Assembly (NCBI RefSeq): GCF_030269925.1
Contig: NC_085116.1
Span: 6,324,001 to 6,388,000, forward strand
Source: Bombyx mori
Taxonomy: Eukaryota > Arthropoda > Insecta > Lepidoptera > Bombycidae
DNA: 64,000 bases
Reading direction: 5' to 3'
Shown here in pieces: positions 1 through 11,600 of this stretch. Under the pieces are notes generated by a model. It was not told where the DNA came from. It saw only the letters and a program-made list of their open reading frames with translations, and did no database searches. Both the position numbers and the translations under genes were made by a program. Every line of letters starts with the position of its first letter. Positions within the stretch are counted from its first letter, which is position 1.

Positions 1-247
1 GCAGGGCGGTGGTACCTATCCGCGCGAACTCACAATAGGTCCTACCACCAGTAATTACGCAAATTATAATTTTTGCGCGTTTTAGTTTTATTACACGATG
101 TTTGTTATTCATTCACCGTGGAAGTCAATCGTGAACATTTGTTGAGTACGTATTTCATTAGGAAAATCGGTACCCGCCTGGGATTCTAACACCGGTGCAT
201 CGCTCAACACGAATGCACCGGACGTCTTATCCCTTAGGCCACGACGA
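1..247 (-). mobile_element. Bm1-type SINE, cut by window edge
   Basis: Minus-strand copy from the middle (ggtggtacctatcc) to the tRNA-like head, which ends ccacgacgactt at about 247. The bases upstream are outside the window. Confidence 0.8.
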
Positions 248-862
248 CTTCTGAGTTATTTAGTGTACATTATTATTAATAACATACCGCATCAATTTTG
301 GCACGGTTTTACAAGTGGTATTTTAAATTATGACCGGTTTGAGGCTCTCTTCTGGAAGCTCGACGGCCTTCCGCCAAGCGTGGGCCGAGCCCATGACACA
401 GTTCACGAGATGGGCCGCCATTAATGAGTATTTCTGTTTTATTAACTTACACCGATCCGCGATGTTAATATACTTTGTTAGGCTGTCGAGAATGTAACGT
501 CAGCACCTCAATAACACATTCAAGGCATTCATTCCCTCTTAATGTAAATGATCGTAGTAGTAGAACGACAAACATCCAATTTATATTCGTTTTATTACAA
601 CCTTCTTATGAACTCTCATATTTATGCACATAACGAATGAGATTGGTGTGTAAAATATTGTCTTTTGATAGAAGTGAACACCTTGAGTCGATAGCGTTTG
701 TTTCGCTAAGGCGCCTGTAACTTGGAAGTACTAGTTTTGTTTTTTTTTTCCGCTCGCTTCGGATGTTGTTCGTGTTTTTGCTCGTTACCGTCACGAAAAT
801 GAGGCCCTAATGGTGAAACGGTTTTAAAATACAATAAGTACGTTTTATTATAATAACATATA

Positions 863-1223
863 CAGATAATCCTCCTATAACACGATATTTTACAACACGG
901 TTCCACTATAACACGAAAAGATAAATTCTCCCAAAACCACTTATAACGCGGTATTTGTACATCACGATAACGAGATTTTTGTTCAATATAATTTACAAAA
1001 TAATATTATGCACCATGAACACAAAATAAATGGGAATAATCGGAATTTTATTGCTTATTTTTTATGTATAATAGGTAAAAAAATACGTAGAGGGATATTT
1101 GAGATATTTCATTCAGAAAAAATACTCTTATTTTTGTACTGGCTTCCAGTCCCATATAACACGGTTTCACATAACACTGGACTTAGTAGGAACGTATCTA
1201 CCGCGTTATAGGAGGGTTATCTG
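863..1223. mobile_element. Pogo/Tigger-like MITE with TA duplication
   Basis: Ends are CAGATAATCCTCCTATAAC and, inverted, CAGATAACCCTCCTATAAC, each next to a TA dinucleotide (861-862 and 1224-1225). CAG...CTG ends with a TA duplication fit pogo/Tigger elements. Inside, ataacacgg-type words recur on one strand. There is no transposase. Confidence 0.6.
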
Positions 1224-1262
1224 TACACGCTAGTATATCGGTTGCATCTCTACCGTCGGCAC

Positions 1263-1487
1263 TTTTTATTTATTTATTGCTTAGATGTGTGGGCGAGCCC
1301 ATAGACATCTATAACGTAAATGCGCCACCCACCTTGAGATATAAGTTCTAAGGTCTCAGTATAGTTAAAACGGCTACCCCACCCTTCAAACCGAAACGCA
1401 TTATTGCTTCACGGCAGAAATAGAAGGGTTGGGGGGGGTACCTTCCCGTGCGAACTCACAAGAGGTCCTATAACCAGGAAAAAGCCG
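1263..1487 (-). mobile_element. Bm1-type SINE, 3' half
   Basis: Begins with the T-run and attgcttagatg (reverse of the A-tail end) and stops at cctataaccagg, so the tRNA head is missing. This is the usual 5' truncation of this family. Confidence 0.8.
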
Positions 1488-1992
1488 ATGTCTGTAAATT
1501 AAAAAAAAAAAACAAATAGGACCGTGTTGTCGCTCGTTTAGTTGCTCACGAGAAACCAACAATTCGTACGGTGTATATCGCAAAGATTGCGTGCAGGAAA
1601 TACAAAAGCAGTACGAAATGTTAGCAATAACGTGATTGACATAATCACGTCAGTCGTGTGGCGTGAAATGCGTCGAAAACAAAGGCGTTCTTTGTCGGCC
1701 CGATAAGCGTTCGTCGTGAGCTTATCTCGACTGATATTCGGTCAACAACCTCGACCGTCCCGAACGAGATATTTTTTACATACAGAATATTTGATCGTTT
1801 GAGAAGTGCTGCTTGCACTTCTACAAAAAATTGTAATAATAATATTTGTTATAAGCGATTATGTAACTAATATGATTTCTTTAAATTTTAAAAATCGAAT
1901 TCTCCATAGATTTTCCAAAGTGACCCGCATCCGGTTCGTTCCCACGATCTTTGTCATATTTCTATTAACGAATAAAAACGATACACTGAATT

Positions 1993-2145
1993 ACTCAACG
2001 GATCTTCTCAGTGGATCGCGATTCGTATCCGGTAGTAGATTCAGCGAAGCACTACTATTGCTAGGGCAAACTCTCAGGCTGAGCCCCGTGAGCTCGTCCA
2101 CAAACCATAGTGAAGTCAGAATGACCCTTTGAGGCTGCCGCTTGA
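1993..2145 (+). mobile_element. Jockey-type LINE 3' UTR fragment
   Basis: Contains ggatcttctcagtggatcgc, ggtagtagattcagcgaagc and gagccccgtgagctcgtcc, all in family order. Confidence 0.65.
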
Positions 2146-5100
2146 TCATCATAATGTTTGCAGTAGTATGGCTTGTTTCCAGAAGTTTCCGACCTCAAGG
2201 GCAATAAGTTATGAGCGCTACTCATTGCCGCTTCAGCTGGCCAATTTTTAAGCACGTTGTTTTAAATTCTATCATTCTGATTGAATCATACAACTTTCGA
2301 TTATGATGCATATATTTCGCAAATACTATGTAATAATGTAAAATATATTTCCTAATAAATATATCAGCTATAGACTAAAGTAATAGACTAAGTAAAAAGT
2401 TATTAATTCGCTTCTATTAGTTTCTATGTATCTATGTAATGGAATCTTTCATTGTAAATTTCACAAACTAAAAAAAAGGCTCGTTTAAAATAATTTCTTT
2501 ACTTCTGTCGAATGTCCTACTTACAAGGATATCCGATTATTTTTATTTTATATCATTGTTTTAACGATTTGTTAAAAACCGATTGTTTGAACTATACATT
2601 TTAGGTATTATTTCCCATATCAATACCAACAATAGACCTAATAAAACGCCGAGTAAAATATCAACAATATTAGTCTCAATTCAACACGTTACATGGGGCT
2701 TGATTTGTTTTGATACCACACATTAATTTGCGTTTGAGCGAACTGCACTCTTGACCCAGTTTACCGTTTACAATTTTCCTCATTTATATACACACATTTA
2801 ACTAAAATTCGCAGAAACAATGTTAATGACCTGAATACTATTAAGATTACGGTGTGACAGTAAACAAACCAGATCGAAATAACTATAATAAATAAAAACT
2901 TTTAACTCGTGAATAAGTTAAACGTTTGACGAATTATTATCTAATTTACTTTAAATAATGAAAAGTCGTTGACCTGATTCATTGCGGTTTCAGAATAATT
3001 AGTCCCCAGTGAAGCGACTGGCATCGACGTCACCGACCGCTTACCTTGGCCTAGTTTCTGGGCATTTTCATTAAATGAGGTTAAACAATAAGTTTTTATG
3101 TGTAACCGCTCGCGTGCACAGTGAGCTGTCAGGTGTGCAATCTGGCCAATGGTGTCAACGGCTGTTCAGTCGCTTCGAGGTCGTAACTGCGATTGAGCGG
3201 GACAAGGGCACTGATAACGAGCAAACTTGCTGTCTGACAAGCTATTTACCCGTTTAACATCGGTCGCAGTTCATTACCAACTTTATTAAATAATAAAAAA
3301 AGGTTGAACCATCTACGATTCTTATTTTAATTTTATAATAAACTGCTTTGAACGAATATCTCTAAATCCCGTTTCGGAAAACAAACCACACGGCATTTAT
3401 TCTAATTATATCTCCCTCCCTTTTCTATTTACCCATTGCCGTGTTTACTCAAAAAGGCGCGCCGAAGCGTGGGTGCGTGTTCAACTAAATTAGGGAGTAG
3501 AGAGAGAGGGAGACAAAAAGCCTAGTTTTATCTATTGGTCACAACGTACAGAAAAGAGATAGGTGTAAACCATTTCTGTCAATAAACATACTGGGTCTGC
3601 TGGGGAGCCCTGTCGTATCCATTACGTACGTCTCATACCATGCCTACGTGCTAACTGATCGCCACTTTCTAATTTACGGCTTCGCTTATAACGAAAAAAA
3701 AAACATAAATCAATATTTTTTGCTTCCAAATTTACTAGAACATATCAAAATTTCTAACTAAGTTTGTATCTTGTCGGAACTCTTATACCTAGAAGAAATT
3801 TAAAACTCAGTTCCAAAGAGTAATAAGTCCGAAACATATTCCTAAGACGTTCTGAGGAAATTAAATAACTCATGAGACTTTTATCGAAATACATTTCCTA
3901 TTAATTAGGTCTAATAATTAACTGTATTATCTTATTTGACATGTTTCTCTTTGGCTATTGCGAGTAAAAATGTATGTAACAATTCCTTATGCTCATCACG
4001 ATTTCAGTACGGAATTGTTACTATTGGGTGTTCGTATTTAATGTAATATGGTTGTGTTACGTCAACAATTATATTCACTTAGCGACGTAATTTCCTTCGA
4101 AAGCCATTATATAAGATTTTCCATTAATCAAATAGAGGATGAATTTATTGAAAAAAAAAACAATCATCGCCGCATTGTCTTTGATGTTTGTTAACCCTAA
4201 ACTCTTAAATACTACATAAATACTGAAAATAAAATTTAAATTCCGTCATTCTATCAGTTTCCTGTAATATTTACAATATTGCACAAAATCATTAACATTT
4301 AACGATCTTTGGGAAAATGATGCGCAAATACACTGAAGGAATACACGACGAATCGAGAGTTTCAACAGCTGTAACGCGTTATCCGGGGAAGCGCCGCCGC
4401 GGTATATGTAAAACCGGATGCCGTGCACTCCGCACTCCGGACGCGATACCCGACGGATGTAAACACTTCCACGTGCGTCCGTTCTCGCTGAAGATCCCTC
4501 GTTCGCCGCCCTACTTCATCCTGGACAATGCTGTTTCATTCACGAGACAAACTTAACGGCGCCATTAAAACTCGACTTTGTCTACTATATTAAATTTCCA
4601 TGATGTTTCGGACCTGTTTATGTGCTCGTAAATCTGGTAACAGGATGATTGAAGACACTCGTGCTCAGATCTGAAATTACACCAAACTGTGCTGTATTTT
4701 TAGTTTTCATTGGTTCGTAAGAAACGGTTTCCATTGGCGTGCGTAGTGACGTGAAAATGCGATTTTCCCCACGTTGCGATTTCTATTTCAATCCGATTTT
4801 CCCGGCGCGTGGAGAAACCGATCGCTCTAGTTGCGCTGGCTTCGGCCCACATCTCTTGCTAGAAAGTATCGTAGAAAGTAACATCGCGAGACGCCCCGAC
4901 GATGCATCGATCACGTGTACACTTTTTACGTTATTATTTTTAATAAAGCAGCTGCTGGACTGGAAAATAATTAACATGTTATCGTAATTGCGGCTACTTA
5001 CTAACTAATGCGATAATTGATACTAAACAAATGTAGGCGGTAATAGCTAGAGACCACCGTGACTTTTACATGGTTACAATTTCGTTTGAAAACAGAAGGC

Positions 5101-5489
5101 CCGACACTGATTGGTTTCTGTATGCAATCCGGTCTGACAAAATATACACGCCATAGAGCATAAATGAATACTAACAGAGGCCTCAATAGTGATGTCACAA
5201 TACATAGAACGTACTTTCGCCGCACCCGAATTTCAATTACGTGTGCGATGTAGGCTTGTGCAATACCTACTTTTGGGCAACTTTCACTAGGCGCTTACGC
5301 GGCACGCCTGCGAAGTCGTTGCGTTATCTGTTTTGTGAGGTCAGTGAAAGTTTCGCATTGTTTAATCACTGCAATCACTTACATCACTTTTGTCTTTTGG
5401 ATCGAATTCTGTGAATAAAAAAAAATCACAATGTTACAAATTTTAATGTATTCAAAAGTATGTACGTTGAAATAGTTTACCTATTCATA

Positions 5490-5813
5490 GGAAACTTAGC
5501 GGGCGTGCGAGAGGAAAAACGGGTTATTATTAGTTCGTAGAGAATCGCGAGTATGCTGCGCGAGCTGTGATGCTATCATAAATAATCTGGCTGCGCGGTG
5601 TATGTACGTGGCGGAGGCGCGAGGGGGGGCAGACTCAAGAGTCAAGGCCGCACGCTGCCCCCGGTCGACGATCGCGCCCCACTTGTCGCTCTCGCGGTGC
5701 CTCTCGCTCGCGCCGCCGAGCCCGCCCGAACTCCGCCGACGCGCCACGAACTAGACCTTCCGATGCGCGAGCGCAACACTGAACAGCTGAGACGTAATAA
5801 CATAACACACTGA
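5490..5813. promoter_or_regulatory. CpG-rich block upstream of the EcR DBD exon
   Basis: A GC- and CpG-rich island (gcggaggcgcgagggggggc, ccccggtcgacgatcgcgcc) in AT-rich intron, with no repeat match. Open frames on both strands there show no family features. It could be a promoter or enhancer for a short EcR transcript. A near-EcRE word, AGGTCAGTGAAA, lies at 5338-5349. Confidence 0.3.
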
Positions 5814-6169
5814 CTCGGTCATCCGTGCATTCAACTTTTGATTAGTACACTCTTTCACGGACAACCAAATAATATTTACAACAACATCAACGAAATATAT
5901 TCATTAAAAATATCCGAGAAGTATACGAAGCAAAAAATAATAATAATTTAGTAATCGAATTTTAACACTAGACTAATCTAATTAAACATAACAACACTTA
6001 CTGGTACCTATTTCCACCATAGGGGGTAGATAATGATATACGACAAGCATTACTCAAAATAAACAAAACAAAGTATTAAAATAACTGTAGATTAATTGAT
6101 AAGAAAAAGTCATGAAGTCAAATGTGCAAAAGCAATAAATACGTGAATTTTCAAAGCAAATTTCCAAAT

Positions 6170-6183
6170 GGGTCATTTGACCT
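6170..6183. promoter_or_regulatory. Nuclear-receptor palindrome in EcR intron
   Basis: GGGTCA TT TGACCT: two perfect hormone-receptor half sites as an inverted repeat with a 2-base gap. EcR/USP favours a 1-base gap, so this is a candidate only. Confidence 0.3.
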
Positions 6184-6323
6184 GTTACGGTATGTTTAGT
6201 GTTGATACACCTAATCGATTTGATGTAGTCATTCTTGACTGCCTTGTACCATAAAATCCATAATAACAATACAGTTTTCAGCAATTATTAACAGAAGAAA
6301 AACACAAGTTATACCTACGTTAA

Positions 6324-6554
6324 TCTTATACCTTTAAACGAGCAATTCTTGTATATTAATAAATATATATAATCTGAATCTCGGAAACGGCTCCAACGAT
6401 TTTCATAAAATTTAGTATACAGGGGATTTCGGGGGCGATAAATCGATCTAGCTACGATTTATTTTCAGAAAATGCTGTTTTATTCGTGTTTTCAATAATC
6501 AACTCTTCCCGACATCTATTGGCGAATAATAATACTATTTTTCTTATCATCTAG
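6324..6554 (+). mobile_element. Short Helitron family B, copy 1 (hairpin deleted)
   Basis: Starts TCTTATACCTTTAAACG after A and ends CATCTAG before T. Nearly the whole length matches 60257-60530, but about 50 bp before the end, including the 3' hairpin, are missing. Confidence 0.75.
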
Positions 6555-7199
6555 TTTAAAATTAAATCATGCATGTTCAATCGATACGTTTTGCAGAACA
6601 ATCAACTGCACTTTTATAACGGAGTGGGTGTTATCCAACGCACACAAGTAACCTACTGATAAAACGTCGCACTTGACCTCTTTATAGAGACAGTTTTATT
6701 CGATTACTAATAGTTAATACGTATTCACGTCGCTCGATTAAAACGATCAACACAGAAAATGTGTAATAGAAAAAAAATTGGCACAACCTCGTAAACACGA
6801 TACAATTTGATCCGAATTCGTGTTTTGTAATTCGCGCCACATCTCTAGTTATTCGAAAAAATTACGAGACGATTTTAAACTACTTGACAACACTAATCGA
6901 AATCTCTCGATTATATTCTGACTGCTAATGTAGTGAATGATTCAGTAAAGCAGGTACCTGCATGGCTGTCTCAAAGACTTAATGGTCGTAATAAAAGTGT
7001 AAATAAAATTGAGAATTCCAGAGGATCACACATGAGCCCTTGAAGCGCTATAATGGACGTTATGACTCATGTGAACTTGTGTCGTTAAATGAAACTTGTA
7101 TTGTTAAATTGGACAACACGATAGCTATCGCAACGATGTTAATTAGTATTGAAACAGTACGCCACTAAGATTATTAGCTTGATAAAGTTACATATATTC

Positions 7200-7631
7200 T
7201 TCGTGGCCTAATGGATAAGACGTCTGGTGCATACGTGTTGAGGCGATGCACCGATGTCCGAATCTCAGGCGGGTACCAATTTTTCTAATGAAATACGTAC
7301 TCAACAATTGTTCACGATTGATTTCCACGGTGAAGGAATAACATTGTGTAATAAAAATCAAACCCGCAAAATTATAATTTGCGTAATTACTGGTGGTAGG
7401 ACCTCTTGTGAGTCCGCACGGGTAGGTACCACCACCCTGCCTATTTCTGCCGTGAAGCAGTAATGCGTTTCGGTTTGAAGGGCGGGGCAGCCGTTGTAAC
7501 TATACTTGAGACCTTAGAACGTATATCTCAAGGTGGGTGGCGCATTTACGTTGTAGATGTCTATGGGCTCCAGTAACCACTTAACATCAGGTGGGCTGTG
7601 AGCTCGTCCACTCATCTAAGCAATAAAAAAA
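7200..7631 (+). mobile_element. Bm1-type SINE, full length
   Basis: The best complete copy: tRNA-like head ggcctaatggataagacg with its B-box region, a middle with actggtggtaggacctcttg, and a 3' end gtccactcatctaagcaata followed by an A-run. At about 430 bp it matches the known length of Bm1; the name is from memory. Confidence 0.85.
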
Positions 7632-8149
7632 TATAACATTTTAAAGGTTTTAAATGTTTTCGTACTGGTCGTAAAAAAAAAAAAAACATCGTATGATTAG
7701 TTATTGTTAATAATTCCACGATTACTTCTAAGGAGTTCCGAGTGCGTGACTGACAATTGCCTCTTACACTTTTACGGCACACACCACGATACTCTTCCAC
7801 TCGCGCCTCGAATACAAAAAACCACCGAAATTTAATTGGTATGCGTACCACGTGCTAGACACCTTTGTTTAGGCAGGAAATGTCCGCGCCGCCGTCGAAA
7901 ACCACGTGAGAGTGCCGATAGGAATACACATCTCTTCAAGAGTTTCTTACAAATTAATTGTACCTAATGGGTTTTTACTTACTTAAAAATGGTGAGCCTT
8001 TTTGTAAAATAAAATCATGAACCAAGGTCACAGTTCGCATTATGTCTGATTTTGAAGTATCAAAATGATCATGTTCCCACATGACAAAGGGTAGACCAGT
8101 CTCTAAAAATTCAATATACCAGCCGGGTACTTTGTCGCTTTTTTAATTA

Positions 8150-8415
8150 AATTAAATAAATAAATATATATCTAACGATCACGCCACGTTACCTGGTCCC
8201 GTGCTAAGTTCGTAAAGAGCTTGTGTTACAGGTACCAGATAACGGAAATAAATGTAAGATTTTTATTATACACATACATATAATATAATATACATCCATA
8301 ACCTTGGAAAAGACATTTTATATTTATCATACAAATATCTTCCCTTGGCGGGATTCGAACCCGCTACCCCTTCTGTAGTGACAATGTCACTTACCACTAC
8401 ACCAGATGGCCGTTT
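8150..8415 (-). mobile_element. tRNA-headed SINE (not Bm1) next to the EcR DBD exon
   Basis: On the minus strand the head at 8415-8343 has an A-box-like tggtgtagtggtaag and a B box GGTTCGAATCC. The tail includes ttacgaacttagcacggg and ends in a repeated tta/aat motif, as in SINEs that borrow a LINE 3' end. The anticodon stem does not fold properly, so this is not a working tRNA gene. It ends 85 bp from the acceptor of the exon at 8501. Confidence 0.65.
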
Positions 8416-8500
8416 AAAAATTAAATTTAATTCGATCGCAAAAAAATATGAAATAATCTAGGCATTTTCGAATAAACAGAAACCATAATTGTTGCTTCAG

Positions 8501-8671
8501 GTCGAGAGGAACTTTCGCCGGCTTCAAGCATAAATGGCTGCAGTGCTGATGCTGACGCCAGACGGCAGAAGAAAGGTCCTGCACCTCGACAGCAAGAGGA
8601 GCTATGTCTTGTCTGCGGCGACAGAGCCTCCGGATACCACTACAACGCACTGACGTGTGAAGGATGCAAAG
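8501..8671 (+). CDS. EcR: EcR exon: end of A/B region and first zinc finger
   Basis: The acceptor is gttgcttcag and the exon opens with two bases that finish a codon from an upstream exon outside the window. It reads [21 protein letters not shown]..., then the first C4 finger with the P-box CEGCK. It ends one base into a Gly codon before the donor gtattt. The next exon supplies the other two bases of that codon. This is the classical split between the two fingers of nuclear receptor genes. Confidence 0.95.
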
Positions 8672-11600
8672 GTATTTTTAATACGAGCACAAATGTTTCA
8701 TAGAAAAAATGTTATGTTAAATAATTGTTAGAAACTAGCTGACCCGGCAAACTCAATTGATAAATAAAAAACCTAAACTTTTGTATAAAATAAACTTAAA
8801 ATCGGTCCAGCCGTTCTCGAGTTTTAGGGAGGCTAACCAACAGCAATTCATTTTTATATATATAGATAGATATATAGATGATTTATTGTCAATGCAGATA
8901 AATTATAGCAAAACAGACATGTGATCGAGTCTCGTTAACGTATATCGCAGGATATGAGCTATTAAACTTAAGTTTATTTGACCCTGAGTTCAGAAAGTAC
9001 ACAGATAAATGTCAACCCACTTCTACTGTCGTATGAACAGAATATATCTTATAATTATTAAACACTGAAAAGCTTCGACGGAAATGTTTTTACGGAAGGA
9101 AATATTTGCGAATTTCCTTTACAAATTTTGTCAAATTGTATGGATATCCCAGTAATTAAGACAATAACCATATTATTGTATTCGATAAATTAAGAAATAT
9201 AGCATTTTTCTTTGGTTCGATTTGACGATTTTATCCGGCGTCTCCGTCCAATACCACCACTACAATAAAACTTTTTTTTTTATTGCTTGGATGAGTTGGC
9301 GAGCTCACAGCCCACCTGGTGTTTAGTGGTTACTGGAGCCCATAGACATCTACAACGTAAATGCGCCACCCACCTTGAGATATAAGTTCTAAGGACTCAG
9401 TATAGTTACAACGGCTGCCCCACCCTTCAAACCGAAACGCATTACTACTAGACGGCAGAAATAGGCGGGGTGGTAGTAGCTACCCGCGCGGACTCACAAG
9501 AGGTCCCACCACTAGTAATGAGATAAATAGTATTCGAAACATCCGTAATACAATACTGAGAAGAAAAAAAAAAAAGTGTGTGTGTCCGCTCCGACGCACG
9601 ACTGGAGTTTACTGGATATAAAAAATTAAACGAAACAATACGAGAAATAGTTCTATATTACGACAACACGATACACTACAGATTATTAACAAATTAACGA
9701 GACACAAAACAAACGACTAACAAATATATGAAAATACAATAATGAGAGAAACGCGCGATCAGTACGAGGCTTTGTGGCGGACTGCCGGCGCAGGCGCATA
9801 ACGCATTTCGTGTGACATGCTAGTACGATTTTGGTCCCCATAATTTTCATACCCCGGGCCTATATATGTAAATCGATTCTAAAGGAGTAAACTCCAAAAA
9901 ACGTAAGACCAAACCGAAAAATAATAAAATTAAGAACTACAGTTACAAACTTTGAAGAAAATTAAATGGTACACTAGAACAGATCGGCTTAAGGTATCAC
10001 AACACTAACCCACTTACATAGCCCTTTTTGATTGCTTATGAGCGTGCCAATTCAGCGTTGAATTGGCACATTGTGTCGTGAATTGTGCGTACACACAGTT
10101 GTTGCCGAGACAGAAACGTCACAATAACTGTCTGCAGGGCGTCTGCTGCTTCATTGAGCGACACCTAATTGGACATGTTAGCCCACCACTCCTGTATGCA
10201 ATTAAAATACTCACTTCACCCACCTATTCGTAATGTTATTTGAATATAAAATTGGATTGTCTGTTTGCAATATTGGAATAACCGCTTTTTACTAAATGCA
10301 TATGAATATGTATACGGTACATAGATACACCAAAATAACATTTTTTACAATTTTTGTCTGTCTGTCTGTTTGTTCCGGCTAATCTCTGGAACGGCTGGAC
10401 CGATTTTGACGAGACTTTAACTGATAGGTAGCTGGTGATATAAGGAGTACCTTATAAATACCTTAAAAATATTTTATTTCAAGACATCATAGTCTCATAG
10501 TGTGTTAGTATTACAAATAACTTAAGGCCTATGTTAGTATTTAAGTAAATCAATCAACTCCGTCCCTGGCAGCCTCATCAAGCATGTAGAACATGCAACT
10601 TGATGAATCTACCCAGGGTCAGTCCGTCCAGTCTTTCTGCTAATATCCTCAAGACGTTGTAGGTGCTTTCTCTTACTCTACCCATAATGGATGCCACCTT
10701 TTTGCGTATTATCACGATATAGTCATCAGATATACTTTGTTACTCAAACAGAATCAATTCGAACATGTCATCTTGTCCAATTTAAATCGTTAACACGCAC
10801 GTCCCTCCTTATTTGTTTTGCAATATAAAAATCGACTTGCCTACGTAGTATTGTCGTGGCGCTGTCAATGACCCACGCCTTTCAGCCAACCTTCGGATTC
10901 GTATGACTGCGTTATCTTATCGACGAAAAACAGGTTTTGGTACACTAAAATGCCCCGAGTACCCTAGATTATTTCAAGATACGAGAATACGTACAACAGA
11001 TTTGCCTTTTTCTATTTCAGGATTCTTCAGGCGGAGTGTCACCAAAAACGCAGTATATATTTGTAAATTTGGACATGCCTGTGAAATGGATATGTACATG
11101 AGGAGGAAATGTCAAGAGTGTCGATTAAAGAAATGTCTAGCGGTAGGAATGAGGCCTGAATGTGTCATACAGGAGCCCAGTAAAAATAAAGACAGGCAAA
11201 GACAAAAGAAAGACAAAGGAATATTATTACCTGTTAGTACGACCACAGTCGAAGACCACATGCCCCCGATCATGCAATGTGATCCACCTCCGCCCGAGGC
11301 CGCCAGGATTGTAAGTTTATTCTAGATGTTCATCTATTTATTTCGTTTATTCATAGTTGTGTTTTCGTGAATTAATCTGTTATCAAAAATGAGAAAACAT
11401 TTACTTACAGATATCGGACACTTTTACTTAATGACGAGAATTTACGTCTAATATAAATAGAAAATTGTACCATTGCTTGTTTGTGAGTTTGTTGGACCGT
11501 TAAAATTGAAATTTGAACAGTTGTTGGTACTCTAAGCTTTCTTAAAACAACCAGGGTGTGAACAGTTAATTAGTGTATTTAAACATGCATTTGAACATTC

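Larger units (their letters stand above)
248..5489. other. EcR upstream intron or flank, mostly unique
   Basis: Apart from the pogo-like MITE, a Bm1 copy and a Jockey fragment listed separately, I see no gene, RNA or repeat. Two mildly GC-rich unique patches (about 3000-3260 and 4310-4560) stand out from the AT-rich surroundings. No EcR A/B-isoform exon could be found. Confidence 0.5.
5814..8149. other. EcR intron, otherwise unassigned
   Basis: Holds the Helitron at 6324 and the full Bm1 at 7200. The rest (5814-6323, 6555-7199, 7632-8149) is AT-rich with nothing I can name. Confidence 0.5.
8871..11020. other. Intron between the two EcR zinc-finger exons
   Basis: Besides the Bm1 at 9272 and the Helitron scrap at 10330, unique AT-rich sequence. 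A small imperfect palindrome (catcaagcatg / catgcaacttgatg) sits at about 10571-10600. Confidence 0.5.

Noticed and set aside
5496..5813. Arg/Ala-rich proteins encoded on both strands
   Set aside because: High GC lengthens frames in all readings; the products look like low-complexity chance translations, so I treated the block as possibly regulatory.
7200..7290. A tRNA gene at the head of the full-length Bm1 copy
   Set aside because: The boxes are present, but it is the promoter part of a SINE repeated throughout the window, with no cloverleaf that closes.
8343..8415. A tRNA gene on the minus strand with A and B boxes
   Set aside because: The anticodon arm would need a 3-base loop and the acceptor ends do not pair; a LINE-like tail follows. 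It is a SINE head.
10903..11020. Open frame leading into the second zinc-finger exon as an alternative EcR start
   Set aside because: It precedes a clear acceptor at the exact finger-split position and has no similarity to nuclear receptors.
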